Source: CBDBBY01 sp965203215
Lineage (GTDB): Bacteria; Pseudomonadota; Alphaproteobacteria; Rhodobacterales; Rhodobacteraceae
Assembly (NCBI GenBank): GCA_965203215.1
Contig: CBDBBY010000001.1
Location: 4,092,001-4,156,000 of the forward strand
Length of the DNA: 64,000 nucleotides
Reading direction: 5' to 3'
Shown: positions 54,296 through 63,312 of the stretch, in pieces
Numbering within the stretch: position 1 is the stretch's first letter
Layout: each line of letters opens with the position of its first letter
Position numbers and translations under genes: made by a program
Notes under the pieces: model-generated
The model's input: only the letters and a program-made list of their open reading frames with translations
Database searches by the model: none
Told to the model about the DNA's origin: nothing

Positions 54296-55852
54296 ATGTC
54301 CAACAACTACGTTCCATCTTCTCCATCATCAGCTCCGTCGGCAAAAAACGCCGACCTCATGACCGTAAGCGTTCAAGATTTCGGACCGATTGCACAAGCG
54401 ACGGTGAACCTTCGACCCCTTACAATCTTCGTTGGTAGAAGCAATACTGGAAAAACATACTTTTCTAAGCTTATCTACGCGATACACAAGACTTTTTCCG
54501 GTCTCCCTCAAATACCGTTCATTCGAAGGCATCACTTTCCATTTAATTTTACTGAACCTACGGATCCGCTAATATCAGCACTTAAAGACTATCAGCAAAC
54601 CGAAAACAGGCATCACGAAATCAGAAATCTTATCTTCGATTTTATCAATCGTAGTCTACCAAAAACTAATGACCAGATATTAGAGGAAATTGGACAGTGT
54701 TTTAGCACAACAAATATTTTGACCACACGACGGTTAAACTCCGTTAAAAAAAATTTCAAAATAAAAATATCGTACGGAACACTGTCGACGGAAACATGGA
54801 ACATATCTGTCGGTTCCCAGAGAAAAAAAGTATCCGCAGAATCGAGATTCAACCCAAGCGCGATTGAATTTTTTGAATCTCCGTACGAAGAACTCATTTC
54901 AACAATTGAACAACAAGTCGATTTGGCATCGTCAAACAGCGAAGAGAGTTTTTTGGAATATGTTTCTTTCGAGTTTTCGAATTTCCTTCTTAAACTAGCA
55001 TATCCGGATTCCGGCGGCTATGAAAGTTCTTATTTTCTACCGGCAAATCGTGGCGGGATTCTTGAAAGCCACAAGTTTGTTGCAGACGTTTGGTTATCAC
55101 AAATACCGACTTTAGGATTAAAGCATTTACCAGCTTTGCAGCCGTTGCCAAAGGTTTCTGTGGATTTCATTCGAACAATGCTGATGATCGAAGGTCGCTC
55201 GCAATTGTTCTTGCGAAGACCAAAATCCAGCGAATCCCGCCCTCTTGAGAGTGTTGCGAAATTTATTGAAGACGAATTAATTGGCGGAGAATTAAAGACC
55301 AATACGTCAACTGAAATCGCATACCCGGTTTTTGAATACGTGCCGTCCAACGCGAAGAGACCATTGAAGCTCGACGCTGCTTCTTCAATGGTCTCTGAGC
55401 TCGCGCCAATAATTGTGATCGCTCGGTCTCACTTGGATCCATATGACTTGTTGATCATTGAGGAGCCGGAGGCGCATCTGTATCCGGGCGCATTGCCGTT
55501 GATTGCCAAATGCTTGGCAAAACTTGTTCGAAGCAATGTAAGAGTTTTAATTACAACTCACAGTGATTGGTTGTTGAAATCTTTGCGAAATCTAATACTT
55601 GAAGGCGATTTGATTGAGTTGGGGCTTTCCGATCAAGATACATCCAATGATAATTATTTGCTAAGGAGTGAGGTTGGTGCGTGGGAATTTTTTGCCTCTA
55701 GTGAATTTGACGGAACGAAAGTTAAGGAAATTACGTTTGATGAATTTGATGGGATTGAACCATCGGAGATAGAGCGAATTTCTGATTCTTTGTACAATGA
55801 GTCAGTTACGATAAGGAACAAAAAGAACGCCGATTACAAGAGGTCTGATTAA
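54296..55852 (+). CDS. AAA family ATPase (RecF/OLD-like), defence candidate
   Basis: A 518-residue ABC/AAA-type ATPase: Walker A GRSNTGKTYFSKL (about 47-59), a long helical insertion, the signature-like AASSMVSELAPIIVIA, Walker B LLIIEEPEAHLYP and the switch ITTHSDWLL near residues 420-435. This resembles the ATPases of OLD, PARIS and similar defence systems. The DNA is strikingly AT-rich compared with all neighbours, indicating recent transfer. The next gene starts within the stop codon (TAATG). Two starts are possible (54296 or ATG 54359); neither has a good ribosome site. A role as phage sensor controlling the partner nuclease is inferred. Confidence 0.8.
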   Translation: MSNNYVPSSPSSAPSAKNADLMTVSVQDFGPIAQATVNLRPLTIFVGRSNTGKTYFSKLIYAIHKTFSGLPQIPFIRRHHFPFNFTEPTDPLISALKDYQQTENRHHEIRNLIFDFINRSLPKTNDQILEEIGQCFSTTNILTTRRLNSVKKNFKIKISYGTLSTETWNISVGSQRKKVSAESRFNPSAIEFFESPYEELISTIEQQVDLASSNSEESFLEYVSFEFSNFLLKLAYPDSGGYESSYFLPANRGGILESHKFVADVWLSQIPTLGLKHLPALQPLPKVSVDFIRTMLMIEGRSQLFLRRPKSSESRPLESVAKFIEDELIGGELKTNTSTEIAYPVFEYVPSNAKRPLKLDAASSMVSELAPIIVIARSHLDPYDLLIIEEPEAHLYPGALPLIAKCLAKLVRSNVRVLITTHSDWLLKSLRNLILEGDLIELGLSDQDTSNDNYLLRSEVGAWEFFASSEFDGTKVKEITFDEFDGIEPSEIERISDSLYNESVTIRNKKNADYKRSD

Positions 55853-56367
55853 TGGATGGCACGGTTCGTGACCGAATATTAAAGATTTTTGGCCAGGATA
55901 ATTTTACAGATAGAATTTCATCCCAAGGATGTATAGGGAGCCTAAAGGGGATTTCCAAATGTAATCGTTTGATTGTCGATGTGGATCGCTACACGCGGAA
56001 GTTGAATTGTGCTTCAAAACGGTGTGACTATGTCCTATTTTTCCAAAACAAACCTATCGATAAGGTAATTTGTGTTTTAATCGAATTGAAGAGCGGCGAA
56101 TACCGTGTTGATGACGTGGTGGAGAAGCTGCAATGCACTGCGCAATACTTGGATAAGTGTTTGGATTTGGAAAGCGGGCTAAATGTCAAACTTATTTTAC
56201 GTCCGTTGTTGTTGCGCAAGAGAGGTCCACATTCAACGGAGCGGAAAAAATTTGAGAAGGCTGCTATCAGTTATCGTGGAACGATGAAGTCAATTTATAG
56301 GAGTCAGTGCGGGATTGAAGGAAATGTAATTGACGCTATGCCGGAAATCTTTAATGCGCGGATTTGA
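55852..56367 (+). CDS. PD-(D/E)XK nuclease-like protein, partner of the ATPase
   Basis: A 171-residue protein that I do not recognise by name. It contains a convincing PD-(D/E)XK pattern: CDYVLFF (Asp59), then VLIELKSGEY with Glu78-x-Lys80, followed by a conserved-looking helix VVEKLQCTAQYLDKC, as in Holliday-resolvase-like nucleases. It is translationally coupled to the ATPase (TAATG) and equally AT-rich, so the pair moved together. By analogy with other ATPase plus nuclease modules, it is likely the effector that cleaves nucleic acid when the ATPase is triggered. The role is inferred; the catalytic motif is seen. Confidence 0.7.
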   Translation: MDGTVRDRILKIFGQDNFTDRISSQGCIGSLKGISKCNRLIVDVDRYTRKLNCASKRCDYVLFFQNKPIDKVICVLIELKSGEYRVDDVVEKLQCTAQYLDKCLDLESGLNVKLILRPLLLRKRGPHSTERKKFEKAAISYRGTMKSIYRSQCGIEGNVIDAMPEIFNARI

Positions 56368-57026
56368 GCTACTTTGGAATCCGGCGGTGCGCACGTCACG
56401 AAGCGGTGGAAAAGTGTTGGCACCATGGAGCGGCGGAACACAGTAGCAGGTGAATTCAGATGACTTGAAACACGTAATCCGGGCGATGCGCTGGGGCAAG
56501 GAACTTGTTTTCCAATTAAAACCGGATGCGCCCGCGTTGGTACAATTCGTCCCGGGACAGGTTCTCAGACATTTTCAACCCGACTCCTCGCGCGTCGAAA
56601 TCTGCGAACATCTTGTTCAGCAAGCTCCTGCGGCGCTCGGCGACGGCTCCCTCCGCGAGCCCGTCGCATTTGCTCTCGTCTCTATTCCCCTGCACGAATG
56701 AGTGCGGGTAACCGCCCATCGGTTCGGGCGCGGACATGCAAAGGTTGGCCGCCTGTTCTTGCGTGGGCAGGCGGGTCTTTTCTCTCACGGGTACGTTCAT
56801 GTTCTTCATGACCGAGCAGGCACTCTTTACCAATGACGGAGAACGATAGACACCATCCTCAAAGAATTCAATCCCGGCGAATGCGCTAACTTCCTCGCCG
56901 ACCCTGTACGTGCGTGATGTAACTTAAGCGGGTTCCGCTCTGATCGCTCTTCAAATAACGGCTCCTCCTGTCGTTCGTACCAAGTCAACGGACTGCAGCA
57001 CTCCGAGCGAACGCCACGCAATTTTG
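56368..57026. other. intergenic region, unassigned
   Basis: About 660 bases between the AT-rich pair and the monooxygenase gene, with base composition back to the GC-rich background. A minus-strand frame at 56516-56833 (105 codons, reading ENLSRDELYQRGRIRF at the end) looks somewhat protein-like but matches no family I know. It may be a gene remnant at the edge of the inserted pair. Confidence 0.4.
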
Positions 57027-58379
57027 TCAGGCCGGTGCCTCGAGATAGCTCTCAAGCGAGTCGTCCAAGGCGTCGACCCATTTGGTATGGTGCGGCGGGG
57101 CTTTGACACGGGTCATTGGCGAGACATATCCGTTGTCCCTGAAACTCATGATGCTTTTCTTCTTGTGCTTCTTCCACTGGAAGAACGCTTCGTTGGAAAG
57201 TTCGACGTCGAACTCGGGGTAATCCGAATCCGCCATCAGCTCGCGCACATAATCTCCTTGGTAGCGGATTGCGCCGTAATCGTCTTCAATCGCATCTTCC
57301 GCTTCAACGCGCGCCGCTACGTCGGCCGCCCGTTCGTTAGGGCCCGGGACGGGGATTCGCCCGAGCATGATATCCCTGGCATACCAAGCTTGGGCGTCGA
57401 ACATGTTGAAGGTGTACCATTGGTCCTGCATCCCGAGGTAGAAAAGCTTGGGATTATTCACCCATACGATGCCCTTGTACAAGTCTGCCGTCGCCAAGCG
57501 ATTGGCCGTACGGAGCTTGAGCTTGTCTTCCATGAACGGGAAATGGTGAAGATAGCCGGTGCAAAGCAGGATCGCATCGACGCGCTTGGACGAACCGTCC
57601 TTGAAGTAAGCGGTCTGCTTATCCACTCGTTCGAGCAGCGGGACTTCTTTCCAAGTGTCCGGCCAATCGTATCCCATTGGCGCGGTCCTGTGGCTCACCG
57701 TCACGGACTTGCATCCGTACTTCCAGCATTGCGACCCGATGTCTTCAGCTGAGTAGCTCGTGCCGATGATCAATATCTCCTTCCCGATGAACTCGCGCGC
57801 GTCCCGAAAGTCGTGGGCGTGCAAAATCCTGCCGTTGAATGTCTCGAAGCCGGGAAACTCAGGAACATTGGGTGTTGAAAAATGCCCGGAAGCGACGACA
57901 ACGTAATCGAAAGTTTCGTCCGTTTCGCCGTCGTTGGGAATGTCCTGAGCGACAACCCGAAATTTTCCTGACGAATCTTCGTATTCAACTCGCCGAACGG
58001 GATTGCGGAATCTGATGAGGTCGCGGACGCCGGCTTTTTCGACCCGGCCCTTGATGTAGTCCCAAAGGACAGCCCTCGGCGGGTAGGATGCGATGTTCTT
58101 CCCGAAGTGCTCTTCGAAGGTGTAATCGGCGAATTCCAATCCTTCTTTCGGTCCGTTCGACCACAAGTATCGATACATAGAGCAATGCACCGGCTCGCCG
58201 TATTGGTCCGAGCCCGTCCGCCAGGTATAGTTCCAGAGGCCGCCCCAATCGCTTTGAGTTTCGAAGCATACTATTTCAGGTATCTCCGCTCCTTTTTGCT
58301 TGGCCGACTGGAACGCGCGCAACTGCGCAAGACCCGACGGCCCCGCTCCGATTACGGCTACGCGTACTGACATTGGCAT
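57027..58379 (-). CDS. tmm: trimethylamine monooxygenase
   Basis: A 450-residue flavin monooxygenase that closely resembles bacterial Tmm (Methylocella, Ruegeria) throughout: GAGPSG at 11-16 (FAD), WNYTWRTG, SMYRYLWSNGPKE, FEEHFGK, the FMO signature FNGRILHAHDF, the NADPH motif GTSYSAEDIGSQ, DAILLCTGYLHHFPF, GMQDQWYTFNMFDAQAWYARD and HHTKWVDALDDSLESYL. It oxidises trimethylamine to the N-oxide using NADPH and O2 in the cytoplasm. The ATG at 58379 is followed by a second ATG (58373); the ribosome site is weak. No Tdm or TmoXWV genes are next to it. It may remove trimethylamine released by the Rieske enzyme. Confidence 0.92.
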   Translation of the reverse strand: MPMSVRVAVIGAGPSGLAQLRAFQSAKQKGAEIPEIVCFETQSDWGGLWNYTWRTGSDQYGEPVHCSMYRYLWSNGPKEGLEFADYTFEEHFGKNIASYPPRAVLWDYIKGRVEKAGVRDLIRFRNPVRRVEYEDSSGKFRVVAQDIPNDGETDETFDYVVVASGHFSTPNVPEFPGFETFNGRILHAHDFRDAREFIGKEILIIGTSYSAEDIGSQCWKYGCKSVTVSHRTAPMGYDWPDTWKEVPLLERVDKQTAYFKDGSSKRVDAILLCTGYLHHFPFMEDKLKLRTANRLATADLYKGIVWVNNPKLFYLGMQDQWYTFNMFDAQAWYARDIMLGRIPVPGPNERAADVAARVEAEDAIEDDYGAIRYQGDYVRELMADSDYPEFDVELSNEAFFQWKKHKKKSIMSFRDNGYVSPMTRVKAPPHHTKWVDALDDSLESYLEAPA

Positions 58380-58878
58380 TTCCTTCCATTTTCTTTTTTC
58401 ATTCGCGGCCCGTCCGGTCCAGCGGGCGGAGCGACCGCGAACTCAATACTAGGCGCAACGAGCGGAAACTTACAATCCGATCCGTCCATTGCGGAATATG
58501 GCTCAAAAAAATTCACCTCCCGGCCGATTCGGCGTTCCCTGATGCAGGCATTCACACTCCTGTCGAATTTGAATGGGTTCGCCTCTCGCTTGGAATTTAT
58601 CGACAAATCGTCAATTTCCGCCGGTTAGGCGATGTTTGTTTCGACGGTACGCGCGATTTCATTCGCGAAGTCTGCTCTCTCGAATGGCGATGGCAACGAT
58701 CAACGGCTCGCTTCGGAAGATCCGAACGGTCGGGATTTCCCGCGAGATTCGTCATGGTGCCGGAATCTGCATATTGCTTTTTCGTCGCCCTTGAATAATC
58801 ATCCGCGCGAGGGGAGGATATCCGAATGCATTCGGAAAGCGGTTGGCAATCGTGCAAGTGAACGCGCATCGCGCCAAA
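58380..58878. other. divergent promoter region of tmm and the ABC operon
   Basis: About 500 bases between tmm (minus) and the ABC ATPase gene (plus). It should contain promoters for both, but no convincing -35/-10 pair or operator was seen. Frames on both strands are low quality. Confidence 0.4.
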
Positions 58879-59634
58879 ATGGCTGATTCCGCAAAAATGG
58901 TGGTGGAGGGCGCCAGCAAATTCTACGCAACCGAATCAGGACATGTCCATGCGTTGGACGATGTCGGGATCAAAGTGCGCGACGGCGAATTTCTTTGCGT
59001 CCTGGGTCCCTCGGGCTGCGGGAAAACGACGCTGTTGTGGTGCATGGCGGGGCTTCACGACCTCAGCGCGGGCGAAGTTCGACTCGGCAGCGACAGGATC
59101 GTGGAACCGCACCCGGAAATCGCCATGATTTTCCAAGACGCGAATCTCCTGCCTTGGCGGGACCTGATCGGCAACATCCGGCTCCCTTTCGAAATCAAGC
59201 GGAAGAAGCCCGATGCCGAATTGATCCAGAGTTTGCTCGAGCAAGTCGGACTGGTCGGATTCGACAAGAAATATCCGCGCGAGCTTTCCGGAGGAATGCA
59301 GCAGCGGGCATCCATCGTCAGAAGCCTCGCGGTCAATCCTTCCGTTCTGCTGATGGACGAGCCCTTCGGGGCGCTGGATGCTTTCACTCGCGACGAAATG
59401 AATCTATTGATTCAGAACATCTGGATGCAAACCGGCAAGACTATCGTCTTCGTGACGCACTCGATTCCCGAGGCGGTATTCTTGGCGGACAGGGTGGCCG
59501 TCATGTCTGCGCGCCCCGGCCGGATTTCGCGAGTGTTCGAAATCGATGTCCCGCGACCGCGCTCGATAGACATCATGACGACGCCCGAATTCATCGGCAA
59601 GGTGCTTGAGGTCAAGCAAATGATCGAAGGCTGA
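58879..59634 (+). CDS. ABC transporter ATP-binding protein, nitrate/sulfonate/taurine type
   Basis: A 251-residue ATPase of the SsuB/TauB/NrtD class: Walker A GPSGCGKTT, Q-loop IFQDANLLPWRD, signature ELSGGMQQRASIVRSLA, Walker B LLMDEPFGALDAFTRDEM and switch FVTHSIPEAVFLADR. It drives import through the permease encoded 25 bases downstream. I chose the ATG at 58879; GTG 58855 or 58843 would extend it. It is the first gene of a plus-strand operon that continues past the window. Confidence 0.9.
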   Translation: MADSAKMVVEGASKFYATESGHVHALDDVGIKVRDGEFLCVLGPSGCGKTTLLWCMAGLHDLSAGEVRLGSDRIVEPHPEIAMIFQDANLLPWRDLIGNIRLPFEIKRKKPDAELIQSLLEQVGLVGFDKKYPRELSGGMQQRASIVRSLAVNPSVLLMDEPFGALDAFTRDEMNLLIQNIWMQTGKTIVFVTHSIPEAVFLADRVAVMSARPGRISRVFEIDVPRPRSIDIMTTPEFIGKVLEVKQMIEG

Positions 59635-59659
59635 ACGCGCAGCGATGGAAGAGTGACGC

Positions 59660-60508
59660 ATGACCAACGTTCTTGGAAACGAGATACCCAAGTTCAACCG
59701 CGAGAGCGGGGACGAGAACGTCGCCGGTTTCGCCGGCTTGACAATGCTGACGCGCGCCAGGCGGCGGAACATGTTCGAGATTGCGGTCATCCTGCTCGTT
59801 GCCGGTTTCATCATCGGCGGCGCGGAGCTTTTGATTTTCGCAATGGAGGTTCCGCAATACGTCTTGCCGCGTCCCAGTCAGATCGCTGTCGCGCTCGTAA
59901 CCGAATGGGGCTTTCTTCAGCCGCATGTGCTGGTCACTCTATACGAGCTGGCCTTCGGATTTGCGATCGGCGCATCGATCGGATTCGTGCTTGCGGCTGT
60001 TATTACGCAGTTCCCTTTCGTCGAAAAGATTGTGACGCCGTACATACTTCTTTTGGTGACGACGCCGATGCTTGCGCTCGTGCCGCTTTTGATTTTGCGC
60101 TTCGGATTCGGAAGCGAGCCGAGGATCATTGCGGTCGCCTTGGCGAGCGGACCGATGGTCATGATCAACTCGGCCACGGGTTTCCGGCGCGTCGATCTTG
60201 CGAAGATCGCGCTGGCCAGATCGTTCGGCGCGAACACTTTGCAAATTTTCACCAAAATCCGAATTCCAATGGCAATGCCGATGATCATCGTCGGACTGCT
60301 CGTCGGCTCGATTTTCGGGCTGCTAACCACGATTGCTGCGGAAATGGTCGGCGGCGCCGAAGGGCTCGGCAGCAGGCTTACCTACTACTCGTCAATGGTC
60401 CGAATGCCGCAGTTCTTCGCAGTGATCATCCTGCTGGCCATCATGGGCATCTCGTTCTACGCGTTTTTCTACTGGGTCGGCAAAAAATGGGCGGGGTGGC
60501 AAGCTTGA
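59660..60508 (+). CDS. ABC transporter permease, nitrate/sulfonate/taurine type
   Basis: A 282-residue inner-membrane protein with six to seven hydrophobic segments and the TauC/SsuC-like coupling region LAKIALARSFGANTLQIFTKIRIPMAMPMIIVGLLVG (EAA motif). The N-terminal 35 residues are cytoplasmic. It pairs with the upstream ATPase and the downstream Tat-exported binding protein. A homodimer is expected. The substrate class is small organic or sulfonated molecules; the exact one is not predicted. Confidence 0.88.
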   Translation: MTNVLGNEIPKFNRESGDENVAGFAGLTMLTRARRRNMFEIAVILLVAGFIIGGAELLIFAMEVPQYVLPRPSQIAVALVTEWGFLQPHVLVTLYELAFGFAIGASIGFVLAAVITQFPFVEKIVTPYILLLVTTPMLALVPLLILRFGFGSEPRIIAVALASGPMVMINSATGFRRVDLAKIALARSFGANTLQIFTKIRIPMAMPMIIVGLLVGSIFGLLTTIAAEMVGGAEGLGSRLTYYSSMVRMPQFFAVIILLAIMGISFYAFFYWVGKKWAGWQA

Positions 60509-60569
60509 GCGCCGCTTCGACATGTCGGAAGTCCCTCATGCGGGACATGCAACTTCAAGGAGGAGACCA

Positions 60570-61712
60570 ATGAAGGAACTCAACATAGCGTCGCCGCACG
60601 GCGTCAGTCGGCGCGGCGTACTGAAAATCAGCGCTGGAGGCGCGACCGCGGTCGCGTTCGGAGGCGCGATGCTGCCGTCCGCAGCGCTCGCTTCCGGGAC
60701 CGTGCGGTGGGTATCGCCGCGAGGGACCGTGGAGGTGTTGGACGACTACCCGTATTGGGTAGCGAAGCAATTCGGGTATTTCGGCGATATCGAGACGACC
60801 TTGGAGCCGGGTCCGTCCGACGCGACGGCGACCGTGAAGCTCGTGGACCAAGGCCAGGCGGACATGGGCTTCCCGTCGCCGGGAGTGTTTTCGCTCGGGC
60901 TCGCGCAAGGAATTCCGCTGGTGTCGGTCTTCCACATGGGCGGCGCGGACGTGTTCGATTTCGCGTTCCGCAAAGGCGAGCGTCCTGCGAGCATCAAGGA
61001 TCTGGAGGGAAAAACCGTCCTGCTCGGCAGCGCGGGCTGGCAGTCGATTTGCGACCCGATGCTGCATGCGGTCGGCGTAGACGTGTCCAAAGTCAATTAT
61101 GTCGCGGCAGGCTGGCCGACCTGGGGCACCGCCCTTGCAGCCGGGCAGGGCGACGCTGCGCTTGCCTGGGCGGGATTGCGAGCTCAGTGGAAGGGTCAAG
61201 GCCTTGATTTCGACTACTTCATCGGCACCGACTTTTCACAGTTGCCTGCCAACAGCTTCGTGATCAGGAAATCGGATTTCGAAGACATGTCGTTGCGAGG
61301 GCTTTACACCGAATACCTCAGAGCATGGGCCATGGGCTTGGAATTCGGCCGAATCAATCCCCGCGCCGCCACTGAAATCGTCATGAACCAGTTCCCCGGC
61401 CTCGCCACGCAAATGACTCCCGAGGTCGCGACTGAATCGATGATGCAGCTTGCGTCCGTTTTCGCGGGTCGCTGGTCGGAGCGGAAGATGTGGGGATTCC
61501 ATCTTCGTTCAAGTTGGCAGCTCTTCTTCGATGTCGGACGTGAAATCGGGCAAATTCAGGGCGATATCGATCTGGACGAAGTCATCAGCAACGATTTGGT
61601 TCCCGGCGCGAATGATTTCGATCAGGCCAAGGTGGAGAGCGACGCGGCCGGGTATCAGCTGTCGTCCGAATATCAAGACGTGGATGTGGCCGCGATCCGC
61701 GAGCTCATCTGA
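60570..61712 (+). CDS. ABC transporter substrate-binding protein, NMT1/THI5-like, Tat-exported
   Basis: A 380-residue binding protein. The N-terminus is a Tat signal: SRRGVLKISAGGA followed by a hydrophobic stretch and ASG cleavage near residue 39. The mature part is NMT1/SsuA-like: YPYWVAKQFGYF (early ligand loop), QGQADMGFPSPGVFSLGLAQG and GDAALAWAGLRAQW. AAGGAGGAGACCA precedes ATG 60570, so the 16 upstream codons are excluded. Tat export suggests folding in the cytoplasm. Ligands of this class include taurine, nitrate and pyrimidine precursors. The VOC and barrel proteins downstream hint at an organic metabolite. Confidence 0.88.
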   Translation: MKELNIASPHGVSRRGVLKISAGGATAVAFGGAMLPSAALASGTVRWVSPRGTVEVLDDYPYWVAKQFGYFGDIETTLEPGPSDATATVKLVDQGQADMGFPSPGVFSLGLAQGIPLVSVFHMGGADVFDFAFRKGERPASIKDLEGKTVLLGSAGWQSICDPMLHAVGVDVSKVNYVAAGWPTWGTALAAGQGDAALAWAGLRAQWKGQGLDFDYFIGTDFSQLPANSFVIRKSDFEDMSLRGLYTEYLRAWAMGLEFGRINPRAATEIVMNQFPGLATQMTPEVATESMMQLASVFAGRWSERKMWGFHLRSSWQLFFDVGREIGQIQGDIDLDEVISNDLVPGANDFDQAKVESDAAGYQLSSEYQDVDVAAIRELI

Positions 61713-61718
61713 GTCTTT

Positions 61719-61747
61719 GAGCTGCGCCGCAACCGGCGGCGCAGCTC
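61719..61747 (+). other. strong hairpin between the binding-protein and VOC genes
   Basis: A perfect 12-base stem, GAGCTGCGCCGC and GCGGCGCAGCTC, with a five-base loop, seven bases after the binding-protein stop and just before the next ribosome site. There is no T-tract, so it is more likely an mRNA-stabilising or attenuating element than a full terminator. Confidence 0.65.
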
Positions 61748-61763
61748 AAGAATGGGGAAGAAA

Positions 61764-62099
61764 ATGCTTGTATTCGATCATTTGGGCTTGGTCACCGAAA
61801 AGCCGCAGCCCGGCGAGACGTGGGTCGGCAAGAGCCGATGCTGGGTGACCAACCCGCACGCGCACCCGGAGAAAATCGAATTCCTTCGGTTTCGAGAAGA
61901 CTCGACAGTTCCGCTGCCCGTTCGGGAGAACCCGCACGTCGCTTACCGGGTCGATGAGATTGCACCGCACTTGGAGGGACAGGAGGTTTTGATTCAGCCT
62001 TTCACTGTCGACGAGCACGTGGAAGTCGCTTTCGTCAGGAAGCACGGCGCGATCTTCGAATACATAAGATACCTCAAGGATTCTTGGTTGGGGCAATAG
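61764..62099 (+). CDS. VOC-like small protein
   Basis: A 111-residue protein resembling one half of the glyoxalase/bleomycin-resistance/dioxygenase (VOC) fold: MLVFDHLGLVT at the start (the first metal-binding His), PHVAYRVDEIAP in the middle and FVRKHGAIFEYIRYLK at the end, where the Glu would be a metal ligand. GGGGAAGAAA precedes ATG 61764; ATG 61752 is an alternative. VOC proteins are metal-dependent lyases, epimerases or dioxygenases. As part of an ABC-transporter operon it probably acts on the imported compound. Confidence 0.65.
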   Translation: MLVFDHLGLVTEKPQPGETWVGKSRCWVTNPHAHPEKIEFLRFREDSTVPLPVRENPHVAYRVDEIAPHLEGQEVLIQPFTVDEHVEVAFVRKHGAIFEYIRYLKDSWLGQ

Positions 62100-62133
62100 G
62101 TTCAGGCCGGAATTGGCGGATCACGAGGTCAAT

Positions 62134-63312
62134 ATGGAATGGAGGTCCGCATTCGCGTACGCATGGGATCTTGCGGAGCGCGGCACCGCAGAATCCGCGA
62201 GCGAGCTGCGCGGGATCGGCCTGAACGCAGTAACGATCGCCGGCAGCTATCACGCCGGAAAATTCCTGCGGCCCCGAGCGGCGGGGAAGATCTATTTCCC
62301 GGAAGACGGCACGATCTATTTCCGGCACGATCCATCTCTGTACGGCGGCATCCGGCCTGCGCCGAATTCAATCCTCCGATCCAAGGACGTCATAGGCGAA
62401 CTCTGCGATTCAGGGGAGATTGCCGTCTGCGCGTGGATGGTGCTGCTTCACAATACGCGGCTCGGCTTCGAACATCCGCATTCCTGCGTCCGAAACGCCT
62501 TAGGCGATCCGCTCATTTACAGCCTTTGCCCGTCATCCGCGGAAGTTCGCGCCTACGCGGCGGCTCTTGTTCGCGACGTGACGACCAATTATCCGGTGGC
62601 CGGCGTGTCTCTCGAGACCCCCGGCTTCCTGCCGTTCGTCCACGGCTATCACCATGAATTTGCTCTCGTGCGCGGAAACAGGTGGCTTGATAACCTGCTT
62701 GGCCTTTGCTTTTGCGAGCATTGCGCCAGACGAGCGCAGGCAGGCGGCGTGGACGTCCGGACATTGAAAAATCGCGTCGCATCCGACATTTCGGATTATC
62801 TTTCCGGCGATGCCGACTTTCCGGATGACATGGCGGAAGCGTTCTGGTCGGCGGATGCGGCGACCGACCGCGAGCTGTCGGCATTTCTCGCTTGGCGGTG
62901 CGGCGTGGTGACATCGTTGGTGGAAGAAATTCGCAGTTCGGCACGCTCGGACGCCTTCGTCTCGGTCATTCCTTCGGTCGCGCGGCCGACTGCGGGCTCT
63001 TGGTATGAAGGCAGCGATTTGAAAGCGTTGGCGGAGACCGCCGGAATCGTCGAAGCTTGCTTTTACGAGCCGTCTCCCGGGCGGGTGCAGGCGGACTTGT
63101 TCGACGTGAAGAGGCGAATCCGGGGCGGGGGCGAATTGAGAGGAATACTCCGTCCGAGCTTTCCGGATCTGGACAGCGCCGACGACGTGGCGAACGCGGT
63201 GAAAGCGCTCGCCGAAGGCGGCGTCCGAGGAATTTCATTTTATAATTGGGGATTTCTGCGGCAGCGCAATTTGGACTTCATCGCGCGCGCCATGTCGGAA
63301 TGTTCGACATGA
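62134..63312 (+). CDS. uncharacterised probable TIM-barrel (glycosidase-like) protein
   Basis: A 392-residue soluble protein with the alternating pattern of a TIM barrel: AVTIAGSYHAGKFLRP, AVCAWMVLLHNTRLG, VAGVSLETPGFLPFVHGYHHE and a later RGISFYNWGFL. A CEHCARRA motif lies near residue 195. It resembles uncharacterised family-10-like glycoside-hydrolase proteins, but I do not recognise a named family. GAGGTCAAT precedes ATG 62134; a TTG at 62113 would add seven residues. The gene overlaps the SDR by ATGA. Together with the VOC protein and SDR it forms a catabolic unit with an unknown substrate. Confidence 0.55.
   Translation: MEWRSAFAYAWDLAERGTAESASELRGIGLNAVTIAGSYHAGKFLRPRAAGKIYFPEDGTIYFRHDPSLYGGIRPAPNSILRSKDVIGELCDSGEIAVCAWMVLLHNTRLGFEHPHSCVRNALGDPLIYSLCPSSAEVRAYAAALVRDVTTNYPVAGVSLETPGFLPFVHGYHHEFALVRGNRWLDNLLGLCFCEHCARRAQAGGVDVRTLKNRVASDISDYLSGDADFPDDMAEAFWSADAATDRELSAFLAWRCGVVTSLVEEIRSSARSDAFVSVIPSVARPTAGSWYEGSDLKALAETAGIVEACFYEPSPGRVQADLFDVKRRIRGGGELRGILRPSFPDLDSADDVANAVKALAEGGVRGISFYNWGFLRQRNLDFIARAMSECST

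Noticed and set aside
56516..56833. Minus-strand frame of 105 codons
   Set aside because: Composition is fairly protein-like but no family was recognised and there is no ribosome site; it is mentioned only as content of the intergenic region.
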